From Erysipelotrichaceae bacterium (lineage in GTDB: Bacteria > Bacillota_I > Bacilli_A > RFN20 > CAG-826): a stretch of 34,606 bases of DNA. The notes under the pieces were generated by a model. The model saw only the letters and a program-made list of their open reading frames with translations, did no database searches and was not told the DNA's origin. This document shows, piece by piece, positions 25,430 to 31,857 of this stretch (the first letter of the stretch is position 1; the number at the start of each line of letters is the position of its first letter). The DNA lies in contig JAAYSH010000037.1 of assembly GCA_012518415.1 (NCBI GenBank), forward strand, positions 1 through 34,606. Reading direction: 5' to 3'. The position numbers were made by a program, and so were the translations under genes.

Positions 25430-26278
25430 ATGAATGAAATTGAAGGATTTGTCGCGCATCGAATTGAAGCGACGCTAGGAAGAACACCAAAAAGTATCGA
25501 ATTACTCCCTGAAGGTATTACGCACCGTAATTACTTAGTCGATGGGAAGTATGTTTATAAGCGGAAAAACCCGCTTCGTCAACCCTTTTATAATGCAGAT
25601 GCGGATTTTCATGCGAATACTTTAATGGCCTCTTTAACGCATGGACCAAGAATTTTATATTTTTCAAAAGAAGATAATGAAATAATTTATGAGTTTTTAC
25701 CCGGTACAACAAGGCTTACTCTTCCAGTTGATGATAATGCTTTAAAGGCGGTCGCTGATACTTTATATAAATTACACACGTCAAATATTACATTACCAAA
25801 TACATTCAACTTAGGTGAAATGATTAAATATTATAAGGAAAATCGGGCACCTATTTATCCCGATGAAAGTTTTGAAACAAAGATTATCGCTAAATATGAA
25901 GATTATCATAAACAAGCAACACTCGTCCCTTGTCATAATGATGTCGTCCGCGGGAATTTATTATTCCGTGAATCGCATTTAACTTTAATTGATTATGAAT
26001 ATGCAGGAATGAATGATCCATTATTTGATCATATTTCATTTTTAAGTGAAAACAATCTTGATGATGAAGATACGGTGAAGCGCTACTTCGCCTTTGTTAA
26101 AGATATCCCGCGTCCCCTTGATGAAAACAAAGTTTTAACATATGTTTTAGCGATGGATTTACTTTGGTTTTATTGGGGCGGCTATTTATATGAGTTAACA
26201 AGCGAGCAAATTTTTAAAGATATAAGCGATGAAAAAGCCGCACGGATATCCATGCGGCGTAACAAACTAAATTTATAA
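25430..26278 (+). CDS. Choline/aminoglycoside-kinase-like phosphotransferase
   Basis: The 282-aa protein has the protein-kinase-like fold of small-molecule kinases such as LicA choline kinase and thiamine kinase. The catalytic loop is CHNDVVRGN (168-176, with D171 and N176) and the metal-binding motif IDYEYAGMNDPLFD (187-200). A short nucleotide-binding part at the N terminus contains GITHRNYLV and VYKRK. The EYAGxxDPxFD pattern favours a choline- or ethanolamine-kinase-like role, but the substrate cannot be read from sequence. The ATG is seven bases after a -10 element with no ribosome-binding site, and no downstream start is available. The stop codon lies within the stem of the terminator shared with ppa. 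Confidence 0.85.
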   Translation: MNEIEGFVAHRIEATLGRTPKSIELLPEGITHRNYLVDGKYVYKRKNPLRQPFYNADADFHANTLMASLTHGPRILYFSKEDNEIIYEFLPGTTRLTLPVDDNALKAVADTLYKLHTSNITLPNTFNLGEMIKYYKENRAPIYPDESFETKIIAKYEDYHKQATLVPCHNDVVRGNLLFRESHLTLIDYEYAGMNDPLFDHISFLSENNLDDEDTVKRYFAFVKDIPRPLDENKVLTYVLAMDLLWFYWGGYLYELTSEQIFKDISDEKAARISMRRNKLNL

Positions 26279-26305
26279 TAAGTCGTAGTAATACGGCTTA
26301 TTTTT
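26277..26305 (+). terminator. Terminator hairpin containing both stop codons
   Basis: AATAAGTCGTA and TACGGCTTATT form an 11-bp stem (one G-U pair in RNA) with loop GTAA, followed by TTT on the plus strand. The phosphotransferase stop overlaps its left arm and the ppa stop lies in its right arm. On the minus strand the hairpin is followed by ATAAATTT, so it may work weakly in that direction too. Confidence 0.7.
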
Positions 26306-26840
26306 CTTCTTTGCCAAAAATTCGCTTATAGCGATTAATTGATTGCTGGACGACAGCGATTGCTTCTTCATTACCTTCCATATGATGGACAACTGTCCGT
26401 TTCCCGCCTTCAAGTGCCTTATAAACACCGAAGAAATGTCGGATTTCATCGAATAAATGTGGTTGTAATTGTTCGATACTATATATGTCCATATATGTCG
26501 GATCATGGACAGCGACCGCGATAATTTTTTCATCTTCTTGGCCTTTATCTAACATCGAAAATAACCCAATTGGCCGACATGTAACAATTGTCATTGGATC
26601 AAGTGGTTGAGAGCAAATAATTAAAACATCAAGTGGGTCATCATCGCCAGCATATGTAAGCGGGATAAAACCATAATTATGCGGATAGTGAGTGGAGGTA
26701 AATAAAACACGGTCAAGTTTAATTAACCCGGTTTCTTTATCAAGTTCGTACTTGTTTTGACTACCTTTAGTAATTTCTACAACCGCATCAAATTCATGAG
26801 CATTAACCCGATTTGGATTCATAGCGTGCCAAATATTCAT
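26298..26840 (-). CDS. ppa: Inorganic pyrophosphatase, family I
   Basis: The 180-aa cytoplasmic enzyme hydrolyses pyrophosphate, which pulls biosynthetic reactions such as GlgC forward. The family I signature DDDPLDVLI (66-74) holds metal-binding aspartates. Upstream are EITKGSQNKYE, with the active-site lysine, and HYPHNYGFIP (51-60), both characteristic. Family II (DHH) features are absent. AAGGAG lies ten bases before the ATG. The promoter region carries two identical extended -10 elements. It is convergent with the phosphotransferase and divergent from the lipoprotein gene. Confidence 0.96.
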   Translation of the reverse strand: MNIWHAMNPNRVNAHEFDAVVEITKGSQNKYELDKETGLIKLDRVLFTSTHYPHNYGFIPLTYAGDDDPLDVLIICSQPLDPMTIVTCRPIGLFSMLDKGQEDEKIIAVAVHDPTYMDIYSIEQLQPHLFDEIRHFFGVYKALEGGKRTVVHHMEGNEEAIAVVQQSINRYKRIFGKEEK

Positions 26841-26868
26841 ATGTGATAATCTCCTTCTCTCTTTATGT

Positions 26869-26888
26869 ATTATAACAAAATTATAACA
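26869..26888 (-). promoter_or_regulatory. Tandem extended -10 elements upstream of ppa
   Basis: TGTTATAAT occurs twice on the minus strand (26877-26869 and 26888-26880), exactly 11 bases apart, about one helical turn. Either copy could direct ppa transcription, with the proximal one giving a leader of about 20 bases. No -35 hexamer is evident for either. Confidence 0.5.
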
Positions 26889-26912
26889 TGAAGAAATAAA
26901 TATTAATTAGGG

Positions 26913-26918
26913 TATACT
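26913..26918 (+). promoter_or_regulatory. -10 element of the lipoprotein gene, leaderless
   Basis: TATACT is followed by six bases (ATAAAT) and then the ATG. There is no room for a ribosome-binding site, so the mRNA should begin at the start codon. No -35 is visible. Confidence 0.45.
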
Positions 26919-26924
26919 ATAAAT

Positions 26925-27563
26925 ATGAAACGAAATTTACTTAGTGGGCTTTTACTAATTGCTTTAACAACTGCAAGTTGCGGCAAGCAAACAAGGGTGC
27001 CGCTTATTAGTTATAATGGCGATATTGTAGTAAGTAATGAGCCATCAACAATCAAATTAAGTATCGAATCTTTTGGTTATTTATACAATAACGATCTTGA
27101 TTTTATCTTGTTTTTAAGTAGTAATACTTGTCCAAGTTGTATCGAGTTTATTCCGACTTTAGAAGCGTATTTACTTGAACATCAAACTTTAATTTATGAA
27201 TTTAATGTCTCACTTAATTCATTTGAAGGCTTACTTGCAACTTATCCTGAGGCGATTAATTACTTTTATACGCCGTCAATACATTTATTTAAAGACGGTG
27301 AAGTTAGTTATGTATTTAGTAATCTTGCCTCTTTAAATGTTAAACAATTACATGCTAAGATCCGTGATAATAGCAAAATGATTAATCACTACTTCTTCCA
27401 AAGTGAAGCCTTAATTAATGGGCCTAGATTTAAAGAGAAGTATCCAAATGCTTTAACTTTAGATTTAAGTAATCCTAGTGAAGCGATAGCTTATAAAGAT
27501 TTAGTAACTGAGTCTAGTGACGAGCGAACTTATATTATTAATGAAGCCTTTCTATCAACTTAA
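26925..27563 (+). CDS. Thioredoxin-like membrane lipoprotein
   Basis: The 212-aa protein begins with a short signal peptide (MKRNLLSGLLLIALTTASC) ending in a lipobox-like TASC, so C19 is the likely lipidated residue. Threonine at -3 is unusual, where leucine is common. The mature part has a thioredoxin-like strand-loop-helix FILFLSSNTCPSC with the redox pair C69/C72, then a PSIHLFKDGE strand that matches the cis-Pro region of thioredoxins. It should sit on the outer face of the membrane and act on disulphides, although the partner is unknown. The gene is monocistronic, has its own terminator and apparently a leaderless transcript. Confidence 0.8.
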   Translation: MKRNLLSGLLLIALTTASCGKQTRVPLISYNGDIVVSNEPSTIKLSIESFGYLYNNDLDFILFLSSNTCPSCIEFIPTLEAYLLEHQTLIYEFNVSLNSFEGLLATYPEAINYFYTPSIHLFKDGEVSYVFSNLASLNVKQLHAKIRDNSKMINHYFFQSEALINGPRFKEKYPNALTLDLSNPSEAIAYKDLVTESSDERTYIINEAFLST

Positions 27564-27581
27564 ATATAATTTAGAGTAAAG

Positions 27582-27610
27582 AAAAACCGTCCAAATTATG
27601 GACGGTTTTT
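27582..27610 (+). terminator. Bidirectional Rho-independent terminator
   Basis: A perfect 11-bp stem AAAAACCGTCC/GGACGGTTTTT with a seven-base loop lies between the convergent lipoprotein and mscS genes. The stem ends in T tracts on both strands, so it should serve both genes. Confidence 0.85.
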
Positions 27611-27620
27611 GTTGGTCTAA

Positions 27621-28514
27621 CTATTTTTCAAGAATAACAGAGTGTTTGAAGTATGAGAAGACGTACCCATTTTCTTGTAAGTATTTGGCAATCTTATCAT
27701 TAAATTCAAATTGGACATCCCAGAAGTCGCCAGTAAGAGTCCAATAACGTAACTGTGTATTAATTTGGTTTTCACCAAATCCAGTAACGACAAATTGGAC
27801 GGCTGGTTCATCTAAGACGCGTGAATCAGCGCGAACCATATCTAAGATGACATCGCGAAGTGGTTCGATAACCGTTTCTTCTGGAAATGCGATTTCAATC
27901 CGTGCTTGTCTGGTTGGGTAAAAGCCGTAGTTAATTTTATGGTTATTCATAACGGTTTTGTTAGGAATAATAACTTTTTGGCCAGTTGCACTTTTAAGTG
28001 ATGTTGTCATTAAGTCAACATCGGTAACTGAACCACTTACGCCTGCGATTTCAACCCAATCACCAGTAGCGAATGGTTTTGTTGATAAAATTTGGACGCC
28101 TGCCGCAAAGTTTGCCACTGTATCTTGAAGTGATAAACCGATTGCAAGAATCGCACTTGAGATTACATTAGCAAGTCCTGTTAACGGGATACCTAAGATC
28201 GCAATAACGGCGATTACGAGTAAGAATCGTAAAACAAATGAGACGACGTTAACAATAAAGCGGTTAACACTTGGGTCACGGCGTTTTTTATTAATTTTTA
28301 AGAATCCACCAAGGATACCCAAAATGGCTTTAATTAAAAAGTGGCCAACAATAATAACGATAATGACAATTAAGATGCGAGTAAAAATATTACCCCATAA
28401 GGCACCATCGCTTACTTGAGCCCATAAGTCTCGAAAAAATTGGCTAATTTGTTCACCAAAGCTCTCATTAGCAGGTTCTTGTGCTTGCGTTAATAAATTT
28501 AAAAACTTAAACAT
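27621..28514 (-). CDS. mscS: Small-conductance mechanosensitive channel MscS
   Basis: The 297-aa membrane protein opens under high membrane tension and releases solutes during osmotic down-shock. It has a 45-residue N-terminal part, membrane helices near 44-70 and 90-115, and a pore helix with the family's GLSLQDTVANFAAG pattern (about 126-139). The beta domain begins KPFATGDWVEIAG, and a mixed C-terminal domain of normal size follows. Ribosome-binding site AGGAGGAAGG is strong. It is transcribed alone, divergent from the uridine-kinase-like gene, and shares a bidirectional terminator with the lipoprotein gene. Confidence 0.94.
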   Translation of the reverse strand: MFKFLNLLTQAQEPANESFGEQISQFFRDLWAQVSDGALWGNIFTRILIVIIVIIVGHFLIKAILGILGGFLKINKKRRDPSVNRFIVNVVSFVLRFLLVIAVIAILGIPLTGLANVISSAILAIGLSLQDTVANFAAGVQILSTKPFATGDWVEIAGVSGSVTDVDLMTTSLKSATGQKVIIPNKTVMNNHKINYGFYPTRQARIEIAFPEETVIEPLRDVILDMVRADSRVLDEPAVQFVVTGFGENQINTQLRYWTLTGDFWDVQFEFNDKIAKYLQENGYVFSYFKHSVILEK

Positions 28515-28541
28515 ACCTTCCTCCTTTTATATTGCCCTTAA

Positions 28542-28569
28542 ATTGTAGCAATTATCTTACATTTTGCAA
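28542..28569 (-). promoter_or_regulatory. Promoter of mscS
   Basis: On the minus strand TTGCAA (28569-28564) and TACAAT (28547-28542) are 16 bases apart. The -10 is preceded by TGC, an extended -10. The start codon is 27 bases downstream. Confidence 0.6.
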
Positions 28570-28701
28570 TTGTTAGAATTTTAAGATTGACCAGAAACGA
28601 ATATTATTACTTATTTTTCGATTATTTTTCTTAGTTAATTTTGGGAATACGCTTTAATTGATGCGATTTTTCTTTAATTAGATTAAATCAATTACTTAAT
28701 A

Positions 28702-28725
28702 TTGCAAATTTTGTATTTGCAAATT
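28702..28725 (+). repeat. Direct repeat TTGCAAATT overlapping a -35
   Basis: TTGCAAATT occurs at 28702-28710 and 28717-28725, 15 bases apart. The second copy contains the -35 hexamer of the uridine-kinase-like gene. TTGCAA is palindromic and also forms the -35 of the divergent mscS promoter. It could be an operator, but nothing else shows that. Confidence 0.4.
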
Positions 28726-28745
28726 GTAACTTACTAACATATAAT
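28717..28745 (+). promoter_or_regulatory. sigma-A type promoter of the uridine-kinase-like gene
   Basis: TTGCAA at 28717-28722 and a perfect TATAAT at 28740-28745 are 17 bases apart. The start codon is 33 bases downstream with AAAGG as ribosome-binding site. Confidence 0.7.
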
Positions 28746-28778
28746 TATTATCATTAAGATTTTAGAAAGGTCGAAAAT

Positions 28779-30425
28779 ATGAAAATTACTTTAACTATTA
28801 AAGGGAAACCACGTGTTTTTCACGGCCGCGTCCCGCTTGAATCTTTGCTTCACGATGAAGGCAAAGAAATAATCGCGGCAAAAGTAAATAATCGAGTTCG
28901 TGAGCTTCGTTACGAAGTTTATTTCGATGCGAATATCGATTTTCTTAAATACCATGATAGTGAAGCGGTAAGAATTTATGAAACCTCTTTACGTTATTTA
29001 GTCGCTATGGCGATTGACCGTTTATATCCACAAACTGAAATTCGTTATTCTTATTCAATTTCTCGGGCGATTTCAATGCACATATTAGATGAAAGTATTG
29101 TCGTTGATGATGAGTTTGTCGCAAGGCTTAAAGAGGAAATTGATAGTCTAATTGCAAGGGATATTCCATTTAACCGTAAAATTGTTAGTAATGAAAAAGC
29201 GGCGGAGTTTTATCGCTCAAAACCTGAATTCCATGATAAACTCGCGATTTTAGATTACCGACCAGAAAAGACCGTCCACTTTTATGAGTGTGATGGCTAT
29301 TTAAACTATATGTATGGTTACATGGTTCCATCAACTGGTTACTTACACCGCTACAAAATCCAGCAATACAACGGTCACGTATTAATTCGCTACCCACGTA
29401 ATGAAACAAATGGTGAGATTCCAAAGTTTGAAGCGATGCCTAGTTATGCAAATACACTTAAAGAAGCGCAAGCTTGGGCGCTGAAAATGAATACTGATAC
29501 AGTTGCGGGTATTAATGAATATATTGAAAATGGTCAAGATGTTGAGTTAATTAATATGTCTGAAGCCCGGCATAATGATATGCTCGCAGAAATTGGCAAG
29601 ACAATTGCTGATAATAAAGATATTCGCTTAATTGCGATCGCCGGACCTTCTAGTTCTGGTAAAACAACTTTCTCAAACCGGTTACGGATTGAGTTAATGT
29701 CGCGGGGCTTACGACCAATAAGAATTAGTATCGATGATTACTACTTAAGTGATGAAGATACTCCGCTTGATGAAAATGGTGAGCGCGATTTAGAATCTGT
29801 AAATGCACTTGATTTAGATTTGTTTAATAAAAATATGAGCGATTTAATTGCTGGTAAAGAAGTTACGCTTCCGCGTTTTGACTTTATTAAACGGGAGCGG
29901 ACAAAAGGTCGCACACTTAAAGTTGCTAGTGATGAGCCAATTATTATTGAAGGAATTCATGCACTTAATGAGGTGATGACTGCTTCAATTCCAAAGAAAA
30001 ATAAATATAAAATATATATCGCTCCACAAGCACAGATGAATATTGATAACGATAACCCAATTTCTCTAACTGATCTTCGTTTATTAAGAAGATTAGTTCG
30101 CGATAAAGCATTCCGTAACTCTTCTGCCGAAGAAACAATCGCGATGTGGCCAAGTGTAAGGCGCGGAGAATTTAAGTGGATTTATGCAACTGAGGAAGAC
30201 GCTGATTATGTATTTAATTCCTTCCTCCCGTATGAATTACCCGTAATGCGTAAAGTTGCAATTCCGATGCTCCGTGAAATTGCTTACGAATCAGAATACT
30301 TCCCAACTGCTGAACGCCTTTTAAGGTTATTAAAATATTTCGTCGACTTAGATGAAACAAATATTCCAAACAATTCACTAATCCGTGAGTTTATCGGTGG
30401 TTCGGTGTTTGAGGAAACTAAATAA
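28779..30425 (+). CDS. TGS domain/uridine-kinase-like fusion protein
   Basis: The 548-aa protein joins three parts. Residues 1-65 look like a TGS domain (MKITLTIKGKPRVFHG). Residues 66-250 resemble the second additional (editing-like) domain of threonyl-tRNA synthetase, with YGYMVPSTGYLHRYKI. The rest is a P-loop kinase domain with Walker A AGPSSSGKTT (288-297), ISIDDYY, and LPRFDF as in uridine kinases. Proteins of this architecture are known in Firmicutes and Thermotoga and usually annotated uridine kinase-like. The role of the synthetase-like part is unknown, and uridine as the substrate is not proven. It has a two-hexamer promoter and a strong terminator, so it is monocistronic. Confidence 0.85.
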   Translation: MKITLTIKGKPRVFHGRVPLESLLHDEGKEIIAAKVNNRVRELRYEVYFDANIDFLKYHDSEAVRIYETSLRYLVAMAIDRLYPQTEIRYSYSISRAISMHILDESIVVDDEFVARLKEEIDSLIARDIPFNRKIVSNEKAAEFYRSKPEFHDKLAILDYRPEKTVHFYECDGYLNYMYGYMVPSTGYLHRYKIQQYNGHVLIRYPRNETNGEIPKFEAMPSYANTLKEAQAWALKMNTDTVAGINEYIENGQDVELINMSEARHNDMLAEIGKTIADNKDIRLIAIAGPSSSGKTTFSNRLRIELMSRGLRPIRISIDDYYLSDEDTPLDENGERDLESVNALDLDLFNKNMSDLIAGKEVTLPRFDFIKRERTKGRTLKVASDEPIIIEGIHALNEVMTASIPKKNKYKIYIAPQAQMNIDNDNPISLTDLRLLRRLVRDKAFRNSSAEETIAMWPSVRRGEFKWIYATEEDADYVFNSFLPYELPVMRKVAIPMLREIAYESEYFPTAERLLRLLKYFVDLDETNIPNNSLIREFIGGSVFEETK

Positions 30426-30447
30426 TTTCATACATATTTTTTCATAA

Positions 30448-30482
30448 AAAAAGCACATCATTGACAAGATGATGTGCTTTTT
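30448..30482 (+). terminator. Bidirectional Rho-independent terminator
   Basis: A perfect 14-bp stem AAAAAGCACATCAT/ATGATGTGCTTTTT with a seven-base loop separates the convergent uridine-kinase-like and gdhA genes. T tracts end the stem on both strands. Confidence 0.88.
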
Positions 30483-30502
30483 ACTTTATATATTTTTAAA
30501 AT

Positions 30503-31846
30503 TTAGACACCTTGGCGAATAAGTGCTTCAGCAACTTTAGTAAAACTATAGACGTTTGCACCAAACTCTAAATCATTTTCTTTGCCATATGTTTTAGCAG
30601 TCTCGTAAATATTAGAAAATATGTTTTCCATACTTTGCTTTAAAAAACCATCGACTTCTTCTTTATCATATGGGACAAAGCGGTGATTTTGGGAGATTTC
30701 TAAACCAGATGTTAAAACGCCTCCAGCATTTGCAGCTTTAGAAGGAATAAAAATAACTCCTGCTTCTTTTAAAATAGCAATCGCCTCAGGTTCAGTTGGG
30801 ACATTTGCCCCTTCACCAACGAGTTTAACTCCATTTTTAATAAGCGCCTTAACTCCATCAACTCCTAATTCATTTTGCGTTGCACATGGATGTGCGATAT
30901 CACATGGTAATTCCCAAATTTTAGTAAATTTATCATCAAATGTTGCCTCTTTATCATGTCTAACATAAAATTCTAAGCTATCATTTGGATCTTTTAAGTT
31001 ACTCACAATATAGTTCACATCTAAGCCGTTCGGACTGTAAATGTAGCCTAAAACATTACTTAAAGCGACGACTTTGCCGCCGAGTTCACTAATTTTTAAA
31101 GCAGCCGCGAGCGCGACTTCACCTGAACCTGAGATAACGACTTTTTTGTCTTTATATGAAGTATTTGCAATTTCATTTAATGCAGCATTAGTTATATAAG
31201 CAAGACCGTAACCTGTTGCAGTTGTTCTACCGTCAACACCGCCAAAACTAAGATGTTTGCCAGTAAAAGCGGCATCACTTTGATTAACTAATTTTTTATA
31301 ATAACCATACATATAACCGACTTCTTTAGCACCAACACCTAAATCACCTGCAGGAACATCCTTATTATCACCTATATGGCGGTATAATTCACTTATATAG
31401 GCCTGGCTAAAGCGCATAATATCTGCATCACTTTTACCGACAGGGTCAAAATCTGCTCCACCTTTAGCACCACCCATTAAAATTGGTGTGAGTGCATTTT
31501 TAAATGTTTGTTCAAATGCAAGTGATTTCAATACATCTAAATTAACACTTGGATGAAATCTAATTCCGCCCTTATATAAGCCAAGACTTGAATTATATTG
31601 GACGCGGTACCCTGTATTAACATGGGTTTTGCCAAATTCATCGACAAAACTCACTTTAAATTGGATCGTCCGTTCTGGTTCGAGTAATCTAGCGACGACA
31701 TTATGCTTTTCATATTCTGGGTGTTCATCCATAATTTCATCAACCGTTTTAAGCATTTTTAAAATCGTTTCATGAAACAATTTTTCATGCGGATATTTGT
31801 TTTTAATTATTTCAAATTGGTTTTTCAAATAATTGTTTTTTAACAT
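30503..31846 (-). CDS. gdhA: Glutamate dehydrogenase (hexameric, NADP type)
   Basis: The 447-aa enzyme makes glutamate from 2-oxoglutarate and ammonium with NAD(P)H. It has the size of the small hexameric class. The substrate-binding region reads GLYKGGIRFHPSV and then MGGAKGGADFDPVGKSD, with the lysines of the active site, followed by PAGDLGVGAKEVGYMYGYY. The nucleotide-binding domain starts at KVVISGSGEVALAAA. These features favour the NADP-dependent biosynthetic GdhA, although coenzyme choice is inferred. It follows the PEPCK/HPrK-like gene by 11 bases with TAGGAG as ribosome-binding site, so the two form an operon. Confidence 0.95.
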   Translation of the reverse strand: MLKNNYLKNQFEIIKNKYPHEKLFHETILKMLKTVDEIMDEHPEYEKHNVVARLLEPERTIQFKVSFVDEFGKTHVNTGYRVQYNSSLGLYKGGIRFHPSVNLDVLKSLAFEQTFKNALTPILMGGAKGGADFDPVGKSDADIMRFSQAYISELYRHIGDNKDVPAGDLGVGAKEVGYMYGYYKKLVNQSDAAFTGKHLSFGGVDGRTTATGYGLAYITNAALNEIANTSYKDKKVVISGSGEVALAAALKISELGGKVVALSNVLGYIYSPNGLDVNYIVSNLKDPNDSLEFYVRHDKEATFDDKFTKIWELPCDIAHPCATQNELGVDGVKALIKNGVKLVGEGANVPTEPEAIAILKEAGVIFIPSKAANAGGVLTSGLEISQNHRFVPYDKEEVDGFLKQSMENIFSNIYETAKTYGKENDLEFGANVYSFTKVAEALIRQGV

Positions 31847-31857
31847 AATTATTACTC

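Noticed and set aside
26237-26258. Hairpin GCCGCA/TGCGGC near the end of the phosphotransferase gene
   Set aside because: It is inside coding sequence and has no following T tract. The true terminator is the next hairpin at 26277-26305.
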